Of a stretch of DNA of 64,000 bases, positions 57,002-64,000 are shown piece after piece. Below the pieces are notes generated by a model. It was not told the origin of the DNA and did not search any database. It worked only from the letters and a program-made list of their open reading frames with translations. A program made the position numbers and the translations under genes. Where the stretch lies: contig NZ_JOFT01000039.1 in the NCBI RefSeq assembly GCF_000725805.1, forward strand, positions 3,718-67,717, written 5' to 3'. How positions within the stretch are numbered: the stretch's first letter is position 1; every line of letters begins with the position of its first letter. Source of the stretch: Streptomyces xanthophaeus (GTDB taxonomy: Bacteria > Actinomycetota > Actinomycetes > Streptomycetales > Streptomycetaceae).

Positions 57002-58429
57002 CTAGACGACGCCTTCGCGGCCGGGCAGCGGGGCCCGCTTGCGCTCCCAGCCCTCCAGGGCCGTCAGGCAGGCGTGGTCCAGATGGCGCAGCCCGCTCAG
57101 GTCGAGCCGCACCGGCTGCCCGTGCGGCAGCGCCTCCAGGGCGTCCAGGAGCCGGGGCAGCCTCAGGAAACTGGCGTTCCCCACGACCCGTACGGACAGC
57201 TCCCCGTCCTCCCAGACCTCCTCGACGTGCACGTGAGAGGTCTCCCAGGCAGCCTTGGCGACGGCCAGCCCCAGCCCGAGCAGCACCCCCTCGAAGAGAC
57301 TCGTGGCCACGATCGCGCCCGCCGTGGCCACCAGCACCACCGCCTCGCCCCGGTGCGAGCGCCACAGCGCGGCCACCGCCCGGCCCGGCAGCAGCTTCCA
57401 GCCCGCGTGCAGCAGTACGCCGGCCAGCGCGGCGAGCGGCACGACCTCCAGTACCTGGGGGAAGGCCACCGCGAACAGCAGCAGCCAGCCGCCGTGCATC
57501 ACCCGGGACGCCCGGGTACGCGCCCCGGCCTCCACGTTCGCGGCGCTGCGCACGATCACGGCGGTCATCGGCAGCGCCCCGAGCAGCCCGCACACCGTGT
57601 TCCCGACGCCCTGGGCCACGAGTTCCCGGTCGTAGTGCGTCCGCTTCCCCTCGTGCATCCGGTCCACCGCCGCGGCGCTGAACAGGGTCTCGGCGGAGGC
57701 GATCAGTGCCAGCGCCAGCACCGTGCCGACGGCCCCGGCGGAGGCCAGCATCCCGAAGTCCTCCCAGGCGGGCAGGGAAACCGCCTGGAGCACGCCCGTC
57801 ACCCGGACCCTGTCGACGGGCAGCCGCAGCAGTGCGGCCACGGCGGTGGCGGCCGCCACCCCGACCAGCGCCCCGGGCACGACCCTCAGCCGTGCCGGCA
57901 TGCGGCGCCAGGCCACCATCAGGGCGATCGTCCCCGCCCCGAGGGCCACGGCCGCCCAGTCGGCCTGGGAGCCGAGCTGCGCCAGCCCGGCCAGCTTGGC
58001 CGGAGTCGGTCCGGGAGCGGGCCGTCCGGCCAGCGCGTACAGCTGCCCGGTGATCAGCACCAGCCCGATGCCGGCCAGCATCCCGTGCACCACCGCCAGC
58101 GAGATCGCCCGGAACCAGCGCCCGAGCCGCAGCGCCCCCATGCCCATCTGCACCAGCCCGGCGGCCAGCACCATCACCCCGAACGCGGGCAGACCGTAGG
58201 CCGTCACCGCCTCGTAGACGAGCACGGTCAGCCCCGCCGCGGGACCGCTCACCTGGAGCGAGCTCCCGCGGAACCATCCGGTGACCAGCCCGCCGATCAC
58301 CCCCGTGACGATCCCCAGTTCGGCCGGCACCCCGGAGGCGACGGCCACCCCCACACAGAGGGGTAGCGCGACCAGCGCGACGACGACGGACGCCCCGAAG
58401 TCTTCGCGAAACGTGCCGGCCCCAGGCAT
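57002..58429 (-). CDS. SulP-family anion transporter
   Basis: The 475-residue transporter has the SulP membrane domain (about residues 1-375: FGASVVVALVALPLCVGVAV, SGPAAGLTVLVYEAV, ALALIASAETLFSAAAVD, MTAVIVRSAANVEAGARTRA) and a C-terminal STAS domain (VEEVWEDGELSVRVVGNASF ... VRLDLSGLRHLDHACLTAL). Substrates in the family include bicarbonate, sulfate and fumarate. No carbonic anhydrase is attached. ATG 58429 is chosen over an upstream start by the GGGGG 8 bp before it and by fit to the family N-terminus. Confidence 0.9.
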   Translation of the reverse strand: MPGAGTFREDFGASVVVALVALPLCVGVAVASGVPAELGIVTGVIGGLVTGWFRGSSLQVSGPAAGLTVLVYEAVTAYGLPAFGVMVLAAGLVQMGMGALRLGRWFRAISLAVVHGMLAGIGLVLITGQLYALAGRPAPGPTPAKLAGLAQLGSQADWAAVALGAGTIALMVAWRRMPARLRVVPGALVGVAAATAVAALLRLPVDRVRVTGVLQAVSLPAWEDFGMLASAGAVGTVLALALIASAETLFSAAAVDRMHEGKRTHYDRELVAQGVGNTVCGLLGALPMTAVIVRSAANVEAGARTRASRVMHGGWLLLFAVAFPQVLEVVPLAALAGVLLHAGWKLLPGRAVAALWRSHRGEAVVLVATAGAIVATSLFEGVLLGLGLAVAKAAWETSHVHVEEVWEDGELSVRVVGNASFLRLPRLLDALEALPHGQPVRLDLSGLRHLDHACLTALEGWERKRAPLPGREGVV

Positions 58430-58573
58430 GCGAGAACCCCCTGCCACGCGGTGATGGATGCCACCCAGCGTGGTGGGCGCACCGACCCCTGCCCAAGTGC
58501 CCACCGAAGCCCGTGCAGGCGCACGCGCCGCTCACGCCCCGCACACACCTCTGCACCCCCCTGAAAGCGCCGC

Positions 58574-58603
58574 GGCCCGGCGGTCGGTGAGGACCGCCGG
58601 GCC
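58574..58603. terminator. Terminator downstream of yajQ
   Basis: GGCCCGGCGGTC and GACCGCCGGGCC form a perfect 12-bp stem with a six-base loop, 26 bp past the yajQ stop on the minus strand. Confidence 0.8.
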
Positions 58604-58629
58604 GGCGTGGGGCAGCTCGCGGACCTGGG

Positions 58630-59118
58630 TCAGCGGTAGTTCACGAACTGGATCGCGAAGTCCAGGTCCTTGCCCTTCAGGAGCGCCTGGATGGCCTGCA
58701 GGTCGTCACGGCTCTTGGAGCTGACGCGCAGCTCCTCGCCCTGGACCTGCGCCTTGACACCCTTGGGGCCCTCGTCCCGGATGATCTTCGCGACCTTCTT
58801 GGCGTTCTCCTGGGAGATGCCCTCCTCGATCGTGGCGAAGATCTTGTACTCCTTGCCGGACAGCTGCGGCTCGCCGGCGTCGAGCGCCTTGAGCGAGATC
58901 CCGCGCTTGACCAGCTTGGTCTCGAAGACGTCGAGGACGGCCTTGACGCGCTCCTCGGAGTTCGCCTCCATCAGGATCTTCTCGCCGGACCAGGCGATCG
59001 TGGCGCCCGTGCCCTTGAAGTCGTAGCGCTGCGAGAGCTCCTTGGCGGCCTGGTTGAGGGCGTTGTCGACCTCCTGCCGCTCGACCTTCGAGACGATGTC
59101 GAAACTGGAGTCGGCCAT
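58630..59118 (-). CDS. yajQ: YajQ-family nucleotide-binding protein
   Basis: The 162-residue protein is a full-length Yaj[56 protein letters not shown], and FAIQFVNYR at the C-terminus. YajQ proteins bind cyclic di-GMP or tRNA in other bacteria. ATG at 59118 follows AAGGAGCC, and longer frames add non-conserved residues. It lies upstream of tRNA-Tyr in the opposite orientation. Confidence 0.95.
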   Translation of the reverse strand: MADSSFDIVSKVERQEVDNALNQAAKELSQRYDFKGTGATIAWSGEKILMEANSEERVKAVLDVFETKLVKRGISLKALDAGEPQLSGKEYKIFATIEEGISQENAKKVAKIIRDEGPKGVKAQVQGEELRVSSKSRDDLQAIQALLKGKDLDFAIQFVNYR

Positions 59119-59317
59119 GTGCTGTGGCTCCTTGAAGTCGGTGGTGAAGGCCCCGGAGGGCGCGGCCGGACGGGCCCGGGCCGCTCGGCAAAGCCTAGCC
59201 ACCGCGCCCGCCGGGGGCGCTGATCAATCCGGTGGCGAAGCACCCCCGTGGATCGGGTATCGTTTACGTCGTTGCCGCAGAGCACCGCCGAAAGGCGGAA
59301 AACCGGCAGCATCCCAT

Positions 59318-59399
59318 GGCGGTGTGCCCGAGTGGCCAATGGGAACGGACTGTAAATCCGTCGGCTCTGCCTACCCAGGTTCGAATCCTGGCGCCGCCA
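59318..59399 (+). tRNA. tRNA-Tyr (GTA)
   Basis: An 82-nt class II tRNA. Acceptor arms GGCGGTG and CGCCGCC pair with one G-T. The anticodon loop reads CTGTAAA, giving anticodon GTA, and a long variable arm precedes the T-arm with GGTTCGAATCC. No CCA is encoded. In S. coelicolor this tRNA-Tyr is the attB site of the integrative element SLP1; here no integrase or repeat of the tRNA 3' end follows. Confidence 0.97.
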
Positions 59400-59410
59400 C
59401 GCGAGTGAGG

Positions 59411-59445
59411 CCCCCGTTCAACTGCGGAAACGCAGTGAGCGGGGG
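59411..59445 (+). terminator. Terminator after tRNA-Tyr
   Basis: CCCCCGTTCA and TGAGCGGGGG enclose CTGCG-GAAA-CGCAG with one bulged A, followed by TCTTCTC, 11 bp after the tRNA. Confidence 0.85.
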
Positions 59446-59456
59446 TCTTCTCGCAT

Positions 59457-59948
59457 ATGCCCGCGCATATGCCCGCATCGTCGGCGTCGTCCGTTCGTTC
59501 ACCTGGCGTGAAATGGACATCTGACACACGAGGGAAGGTCGGGGGCGGAGTTCTGCTCGCCCTGCTCGGCGCCGGCATCCCGGCCCTGGTCGGGGCAGCC
59601 CTCCACCCGGAAGTGGGCGAGCCCTACCGCGAGACCCGGCTCTACTTCGGCACGGAGCGCCTGGACGGCCGGGGCGCCGTCGGCAAGAGCGAGTTCATGA
59701 AGTTCCTGGGCCGGGAGATCACCCCCGCCTTCCCCGAGGGGCTGACCGTCCACGACGGGTACGGCCAATGGCGCGGCCGGGACGGGGCGAGCGTCCACGA
59801 GACCTCCTACGAGGTGGTGCTCCTCTACCCGGAGAAGGACGCCGGCGAGCGCAGCACGCGCATCGAGCGGATCCGGCAGGCGTACGAGGACCAGTACCAG
59901 CAGGACTCGGTCGGACGCTCCGACGACAAGGTGACCGCCGGGTTCTGA
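59457..59948 (+). CDS. DUF3574 exported protein
   Basis: The 163-residue protein carries one hydrophobic segment (GGGVLLALLGAGIPALVGAA) and then the DUF3574 pattern: ETRLYFGTERLDGRG, FMKFLGREITPAFPEGLTVH, GYGQWRGRDG and VVLLYPEKD. The function of the family is unknown. The start is uncertain: ATG 59457 lies just past the tRNA terminator, and GTG 59508 would begin immediately before the signal-like helix. Neither has a strong ribosome site. Confidence 0.78.
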   Translation: MPAHMPASSASSVRSPGVKWTSDTRGKVGGGVLLALLGAGIPALVGAALHPEVGEPYRETRLYFGTERLDGRGAVGKSEFMKFLGREITPAFPEGLTVHDGYGQWRGRDGASVHETSYEVVLLYPEKDAGERSTRIERIRQAYEDQYQQDSVGRSDDKVTAGF

Positions 59949-59964
59949 ACCGGGCGACGGCCCG

Positions 59965-60621
59965 TCAGTTGCCCGCCATGTCCTTGACGGCCACCGACAC
60001 CGGGGTCGAGCCGGAGATCAGCTCCAGGGTCAGCCCGGCCGTCGCCGGGGTGTCCACCAGCTCGGCCAGCACCGCCGCCACGTCGTCGCGCGTGACGGAA
60101 CCGCGGCCCGTGTCCGCCTCCAGGCGGACCAGGCCCGTACCGGAGTGGTCGGTCAGCGAACCCGGGCGCAGCACCGTCCACTCCAGGCCCAGCCGGGTCC
60201 GGACGTGGTCGTCGGCCTCGCCCTTGGCCCGCAGGTAGACGTCGAAGACGTCGTCGCCCTCGTGCCGGGAGTCCGCGCCCATCGAAGAGACCATCAGGAA
60301 GCGCCGCACGCGGGCCCGTTCCGCGGCGTCGGAGAAGAGCACCGCCGCACCGCGGTCCACGGTGTCCTTGCGCCCGGCGCCGCTGCCGGGCCCCGCACCG
60401 GCCGCGAAGACCGCCACGTCCGCACCCTGCAGGATTCCCGCCACGTGCTCCACCGACGCCGACTCCAGGTCGCACAGCACCGGCTCGGCGCCCGCCTCCC
60501 TGAGGGCGTCGCCCTGTGCCGGGTCGCGGATGATGCCCGCGACCTCGTACCCGCGCGCGGCGAGCAGTCGCTCCAGCCGCAGCGCGATCTGACCGTGTCC
60601 ACCCGCGATGACGATGCGCAT
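59965..60621 (-). CDS. NAD(P)-binding atypical short-chain dehydrogenase
   Basis: The 218-residue protein begins with a Rossmann glycine motif MRIVIAGGHGQIALRLERLL and continues with ADVAVFAAGAGPGSGAG, RRFLMVSSMGAD and LEWTVLRPGSLTD. That is the layout of the YwnB/BLVRB-like atypical SDR group. These lack the classical YxxxK pair and serve as flavin, biliverdin or quinone reductases or as regulators. The substrate is unknown. The next gene in the same direction ends 54 bp upstream, so co-transcription is possible. Confidence 0.85.
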   Translation of the reverse strand: MRIVIAGGHGQIALRLERLLAARGYEVAGIIRDPAQGDALREAGAEPVLCDLESASVEHVAGILQGADVAVFAAGAGPGSGAGRKDTVDRGAAVLFSDAAERARVRRFLMVSSMGADSRHEGDDVFDVYLRAKGEADDHVRTRLGLEWTVLRPGSLTDHSGTGLVRLEADTGRGSVTRDDVAAVLAELVDTPATAGLTLELISGSTPVSVAVKDMAGN

Positions 60622-60675
60622 GACCCGACCGTACGACGAGCCGGGCGCCCCCGCCCGCGAACGCACGGCGAACCT

Positions 60676-61974
60676 TCAGGGTCCGGCCTCCGTACGGCCC
60701 TGCCGCGGCAGGTCGAGGGCCACCGCCACCGCCGAGTCGCAGTACTCACGTACGGCACTCGTCCTGGCTACGACCCGGCCCCGGTGGATCACGATCCGGC
60801 TGTACGCCAGCGAGAGCACGCCCGCGATCCGTTCCCCCCGTACGGCGAGCAGCTCCGCCGGGAACCCGGCCTCCACCCGGACCTCCGGCAGGCCCATGGC
60901 CTCCCGGGCCGCGGCGCTGACCGCGTCGTACGCCTCGCCCGCCCGCAGGCCGCCCTGGGAGGCCAGCAGGTACGCGGCCTCCAGCGGGTCGCCGCGGCCG
61001 ACCGGGTTGCCCGCGTCCCGCAGCGCGCCGCTCCCGGCCGAGACCCGCACCCCGGCGGAGCGCAGCAGCCGTACGGGCGCGGTGCGCAGGCCGCGCCGCT
61101 CCAGGGCCGCGCAGTCGCCCTGGGGCAGGCAGGTCACCCGTACGCCGGCGGCCGCGAGCTGGTCGGCGGCGCGGGCCGCCACGTCCAGCGGGAGCCGCGA
61201 CAGGCCGCCGCAGGGGCCGATGGTCACGCCGGGCCGCAGCCCGCCGGCCATCGCCGCGAGACGGGAGAGACGGCCCGGGTCGTCACCGTCCGTGTGCAGG
61301 TCCACGGGACAGCCGTGTTCCGCGGCCAGCTCCAGCACGGCTTCGAGGAACCCCGTCGGGTCGGGGTCCAGGTCGGGGCAGCCGCCGATCACGGAGGCGC
61401 CCATCTTGACCGCGTCCCGCAGCATGGCCAGCCCGTCGCCGCCCGCCACCCCGGTCAGCAGCCGGGGGACGGCCACGGCGGTGAGGTCGGTCAGCCCGCG
61501 CAGCGAGCGGCGGGCCTGGAGCACCGCCTCCATCGGGCCGAGGCCGTGCACGTCGCCGATGCGCACGTGCGAGCGGACGGCGGTGGCACCGTGGCCCAGC
61601 TGGAGCAGGGCCGCTTCGGTGGCTCGGCGCTGTACCTCGTCGGGGGTGTAGGAGACGGGGCCCTCCCCGTCCGCGGTCAGGGCGGTGTCCCCGTGGGCGT
61701 GGGGCTCGGCGGGGGCGGGGAGCAGCAGGTAGCCGCTGAGGTCCACCCGGGACAGGGCGGGGGCGGGCAGGCTGCCCGCGGTCCCGACGGCCTGGATCCG
61801 GCCGCTGCCCAGGCGTACGTCGACGGTCCGGCCGTCGGTGAGCCTGGCCCCGGCGAGCAGCAGGGTGGTGGCCTCGGCGGCGGCCGGGCTGCCGGGGCCG
61901 CGCAGGTGGTCGCCGCCCTCGCCGTGGCCGCTGCGGGGGGAGTGGGACGGCTGCTGCGGCTGGCTGTCGGACAT
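60676..61974 (-). CDS. Amidohydrolase-family protein (cytosine deaminase-like)
   Basis: The 432-residue protein has a short beta-sandwich (DGRTVDVRLGSGRIQAVG) and the TIM-barrel of the amidohydrolase superfamily. It has PAPAEPHAHGDTALTADGEG with the metal His-x-His, DLHTDGDDPGRLSRLAA as the next ligand strand, and GSGALRDAGNPVGRGDPLEA near the catalytic Asp. Where cytosine deaminases usually have another metal His, this protein reads TIGPCGGLSRL, so activity or metal content may differ. The first 35 residues are low complexity. A deaminase or hydrolase of a cyclic amide is likely, with the substrate unknown. Confidence 0.82.
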   Translation of the reverse strand: MSDSQPQQPSHSPRSGHGEGGDHLRGPGSPAAAEATTLLLAGARLTDGRTVDVRLGSGRIQAVGTAGSLPAPALSRVDLSGYLLLPAPAEPHAHGDTALTADGEGPVSYTPDEVQRRATEAALLQLGHGATAVRSHVRIGDVHGLGPMEAVLQARRSLRGLTDLTAVAVPRLLTGVAGGDGLAMLRDAVKMGASVIGGCPDLDPDPTGFLEAVLELAAEHGCPVDLHTDGDDPGRLSRLAAMAGGLRPGVTIGPCGGLSRLPLDVAARAADQLAAAGVRVTCLPQGDCAALERRGLRTAPVRLLRSAGVRVSAGSGALRDAGNPVGRGDPLEAAYLLASQGGLRAGEAYDAVSAAAREAMGLPEVRVEAGFPAELLAVRGERIAGVLSLAYSRIVIHRGRVVARTSAVREYCDSAVAVALDLPRQGRTEAGP

Positions 61975-62323
61975 CGCGCGCTCCTGCGGTGGCTCGGGCG
62001 GTCCTGGGCCTTGGCCGCGGCCCGCGGCCCAAGATCACGCAGCGTGCTCAGAGCCTAGGGTGCGGCGCACCCCGCTTCACGGAAGAGCGCAATAGTCGTA
62101 CCGGTGTGGTGCCCGTGCGCCTCGGCGCTCCCGGCTGCGCCCCGGGGGCGGGGCAGGCGCCGTTTCCCTCGGCGGGCGTGTGAGCCCGCACACATTTGGG
62201 TCGAGAACACGTCCCGGAGGGTCCGGCGGGCTGATCAAGAAAGCCTTGAGGACCCCCTCGGAGCCCTGTCCCCGCAAAGGATTTGGGCGATCGGCAGGCA
62301 ACCGTGTAATGTCTTCATCGCTC
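61975..62323. other. Gene-free interval upstream of tRNA-Thr
   Basis: These 349 bases hold no credible protein gene; the short frames lack ribosome sites. The right end carries a plausible tRNA promoter (62283-62312). I see nothing else beyond GC-rich inverted stretches. Confidence 0.55.
62283..62312 (+). promoter_or_regulatory. Candidate promoter of tRNA-Thr
   Basis: TTGGGC (62283-62288) and TAATGT (62307-62312) are 18 bp apart, and the predicted start would fall a few bases before the tRNA at 62324. Placement is good; the match to consensus is moderate. Confidence 0.45.
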
Positions 62324-62396
62324 GCCCCAATAGCTCAGTCGGTAGAGCGTCTCCATGGTAAGGAGAAGGTCTGCGGTTCGATTCCGCATTGGGGCT
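62324..62396 (+). tRNA. tRNA-Thr (GGT)
   Basis: A 73-nt cloverleaf. Acceptor GCCCCAA pairs with TTGGGGC, the D-arm is GCTC...GAGC, and the anticodon stem TCTCC/GGAGA encloses ATGGTAA, giving anticodon GGT; T-loop GGTTCGATTCC. CCA is not encoded. Confidence 0.96.
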
Positions 62397-62410
62397 CTGG
62401 TGAGAGAGGT

Positions 62411-62430
62411 TCCCCACCCTCGGGTGGGGA
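62411..62430. other. Hairpin between tRNA-Thr and tRNA-Met
   Basis: TCCCCACCC-TC-GGGTGGGGA is a perfect 9-bp stem with a two-base loop. Either it terminates the Thr transcript or it is a spacer in a joint precursor with tRNA-Met 14 bp downstream. Confidence 0.6.
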
Positions 62431-62444
62431 GTCGATCACATCAA

Positions 62445-62517
62445 AGCGGCGTAGCTCAGTCGGTAGAGCAAGCGGCTCATAATCGCTGTGTCACCGGTTC
62501 AAGTCCGGTCGCCGCTA
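62445..62517 (+). tRNA. tRNA-Met (CAT)
   Basis: A 73-nt cloverleaf. Acceptor AGCGGCG pairs with CGCCGCT; anticodon loop CTCATAA gives CAT. The paired first base (A1-T72) is unlike bacterial initiator tRNA, so this is probably elongator Met. A tRNA-Ile with lysidine at CAT is the alternative, less likely by context. Confidence 0.92.
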
Positions 62518-62605
62518 CACACAGTAGCCGATTGCGGGGTCGGTCTCCCGGTCGGCTACTCTTGTATGCGTTCATCCGTCCCAATTTCCGTCAAGGAGCA
62601 CTCAC

Positions 62606-62770
62606 GTGGCTGCCACCGACGTCCGCCCGAAGATCACGCTGGCCTGCGTGGAGTGCAAGGAGCGGAACTACATCACCAAGAAGAACCGGCGTAACGACCC
62701 GGACCGTCTTGAGATGAAGAAGCACTGCCCGCGTTGCAACTCGCACACCGCGCACCGCGAGACCCGCTGA
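62606..62770 (+). CDS. rpmG: 50S ribosomal protein L33
   Basis: The 54-residue protein starts at GTG after AAGGAG. It has two zinc-ribbon pairs, [11 protein letters not shown] and [15 protein letters not shown], so it is the zinc-binding (C+) L33 type. Streptomyces also carry a zinc-free paralogue that replaces it when zinc is scarce, usually under Zur; I see no obvious Zur box here. The rpmG-MaoC-MaoC order matches the mycobacterial rpmG2-hadA-hadB region. Confidence 0.96.
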   Translation: MAATDVRPKITLACVECKERNYITKKNRRNDPDRLEMKKHCPRCNSHTAHRETR

Positions 62771-62953
62771 CCCCAGCGAAGTCCCGTATACAGGCACCGT
62801 CATGAGGTCGTCCCCTTCATTGGGGGGCGGCCTTGTGTCGTTTCTACACGCGCCTCCGAGGGGCCGCGCAGTGGGCATTGCCCCTGCTTTTGTATCTTCC
62901 CGCTGTACCTGACTTTGTGTGTTTCATGTCCCTTCATCAGGAGGTAGTGAGTC

Positions 62954-63406
62954 ATGGCGCTCGACCAGTCCTTCGTGGGGCGGAGCTACCCGCCCACCGA
63001 TCCGTACGAGGTCGGCCGGGAGAAGATCCGCGAATTCGCGGTTGCTGTGGGTGACGCAAATCCCGTCTACACCGACCCCGAAGCCGCCAAGGCGTTCGGC
63101 CACCAGGACGTGATCGCACCGCCGACTTTCGTGTTCGCCATCACTTTTGCGGCGGCCGGCCAGGTGGTCGCCGACCCGCAGCTGGGGTTGGACTACAGCC
63201 GCGTGGTGCACGGCGACCAGAAGTTCGCGTACTCCCGCCCGGTGCGCGCCGGTGACCGGCTCACGGTGGTCTCCACCATCGAGGCCGTGAAGTCGATGGC
63301 GGGCAACGACATCATCGACATCCGCGGCGAGGTCCACGACGAATCCGGCGAGCACGTGGTGACGGCGTGGACGAAGCTCGTCTCCCGCGGCCCCGAGGAG
63401 GCCTGA
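62954..63406 (+). CDS. MaoC-like (3R)-hydroxyacyl dehydratase, HadA type
   Basis: The 150-residue hotdog-fold protein matches the N-terminal MaoC-like dehydratase (FAS1_DH region): SFVGRSYPPTDPYEVGREKI, FAVAVGDANPVYTDPEAAKA, APPTFVFAITF. It lacks the catalytic Asp-x4-His of the active subunit, as HadA does. It probably forms a heterodimer with the next gene product to dehydrate 3-hydroxyacyl thioesters. ATG follows AGGAGG. Two bases... separate its stop from the ATG of the next gene by one nucleotide only, so the pair is co-translated. Confidence 0.92.
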   Translation: MALDQSFVGRSYPPTDPYEVGREKIREFAVAVGDANPVYTDPEAAKAFGHQDVIAPPTFVFAITFAAAGQVVADPQLGLDYSRVVHGDQKFAYSRPVRAGDRLTVVSTIEAVKSMAGNDIIDIRGEVHDESGEHVVTAWTKLVSRGPEEA

Positions 63407-63407
63407 C

Positions 63408-63836
63408 ATGGCTGCGCAGATCAAGTACGCCGACGTAGAGGTCGGCACCGAACTCCCGGCGGCGTCCTTCCCCGTGACGCGCGCCACGCTCGTGCAGTAC
63501 GCGGGCGCCTCGGGTGACTTCAACCCGATCCACTGGAACGAGAAGTTCGCCAAGGAGGTGGGCCTGCCGGACGTCATCGCGCACGGCATGTTCACCATGG
63601 CCGAGGCGATCCGCGTGGTCACCGACTGGGTCGGCGACCCGGGCGCGGTGGCCGAGTACGGGGTGCGCTTCACCAAGCCCGTGGTGGTCCCGAACGACGA
63701 CCAGGGCGGCCTGATCGAGGTCACGGCCAAGGTCGCGGCGAAGCTGGACGACAACCGCGTCCGCGTCGACCTGACGGCCATGAGCGCGGGCCAGAAGGTC
63801 CTGGGCATGTCCCGCGCGGTGGTCGTGCTGGGCTGA
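63408..63836 (+). CDS. MaoC-like (3R)-hydroxyacyl dehydratase, HadB type
   Basis: The 142-residue hotdog-fold subunit carries the hydratase-2 active site: YAGASGDFNPIHWNEKFAKE contains the Asp and His, and DVIAHGMFTMAEAIRVV the glycine-rich helix. It is the catalytic partner of the upstream HadA-like protein. In mycobacteria HadAB acts in mycolic acid elongation. Streptomyces lack mycolates, so a role in fatty-acid or polyketide chain handling is inferred. The remaining 164 bp of the window show no gene, only a CTGAGGGGGGCTTCGG repeat. Confidence 0.92.
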   Translation: MAAQIKYADVEVGTELPAASFPVTRATLVQYAGASGDFNPIHWNEKFAKEVGLPDVIAHGMFTMAEAIRVVTDWVGDPGAVAEYGVRFTKPVVVPNDDQGGLIEVTAKVAAKLDDNRVRVDLTAMSAGQKVLGMSRAVVVLG

Positions 63837-64000
63837 GGGGGGCTTCGGGCCGGGGGCTGAGGGGGGCTTCGGGGGGCTTGTGCCTGCTGGGCGGTATCAG
63901 GGATGTCTTGGGGGATTCCCGTCAGTCCCAGGGTCCTTCCGTGTCGGGCCGGGCCCTCAAGGGCGCTCCCTGCGGTCGCGTCGCTTCGCGATGGCCTTCG

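Noticed and set aside
55437..58556. A frame of over 1000 codons on the minus strand across the permease and SulP genes
   Set aside because: It is an out-of-frame reading of two well-identified transporters, with Gly/Arg/Ala-dominated sequence.
59457..62323. An integrated element downstream of tRNA-Tyr
   Set aside because: No integrase, replication or transfer gene and no repeated tRNA end are present; codon use and gene types match the chromosomal background.

Overview
The window is chromosomal DNA from a high-GC actinomycete, almost certainly a Streptomyces. The signs are very GC-rich third codon positions, many GTG and TTG starts, GTGA/ATGA translational coupling, XRE+DUF397 pairs, and a gene order (P60 peptidase - nuoA-N - polyprenyl synthase - korAB - second nuo cluster - htpX - yajQ - tRNA-Tyr - rpmG - MaoC pair) that I recognise from Streptomyces chromosomes. 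I see no insertion sequence, prophage, rRNA or CRISPR array.

Layout. 1-4.4 kb: the tail of a glutaminase, a GNAT acetyltransferase, a MenJ-like geranylgeranyl reductase, a small membrane protein, a secreted NlpC/P60 hydrolase, and an 817-bp gene-free control region. 4.4-20.3 kb: a complete 14-gene complex I operon, nuoA-nuoN, closed by a strong terminator; a 16-bp Rex-type operator lies 108 bp upstream. 20.4-35.6 kb: assorted metabolic and accessory genes. These are Uma2, a secreted histidine-rich protein, fumarylacetoacetase, a HAD phosphatase, an XRE/DUF397 pair divergent from three small unknown genes, a CocE hydrolase, a POT peptide transporter, polyprenyl diphosphate synthase, a LolA/RseB-like exported protein, an RHH/Fic-like toxin-antitoxin pair, an M28 aminopeptidase with a P-domain, and RarD.

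35.8-53.1 kb is the most unusual block. It holds a 2-oxoacid:ferredoxin oxidoreductase (korAB), a LuxR-type response regulator with two paralogous sensor kinases, and a second, divergently read nuo cluster with only A, B, C, H, I, J, K, L, M and N. The D-E-F-G block (quinone-site 49-kDa subunit plus the whole NADH module) is absent, and NuoC2 ends in a roughly 240-residue low-complexity tail at exactly that junction. KorAB makes reduced ferredoxin, so a ferredoxin:menaquinone oxidoreductase that borrows NuoD from the first operon is the simplest hypothesis. A 12-bp near-palindrome occurs upstream of both kinases; one copy lies in the kinase-2/nuoA2 divergent promoter.

53.1-64 kb: htpX-yccF, a DUF3558-like protein, a SUKH protein, an APC permease, a SulP transporter, yajQ, tRNA-Tyr (an apparently unoccupied SLP1-type attachment site), a DUF3574 protein, an NAD(P)-binding protein, an amidohydrolase, tRNA-Thr, tRNA-Met, rpmG and a HadAB-like MaoC dehydratase pair.

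The genes link functionally around menaquinone respiration: a side-chain prenyl synthase, a side-chain reductase, a NADH-dependent complex I probably under redox control, and a ferredoxin-linked complex I relative beside its probable electron source.
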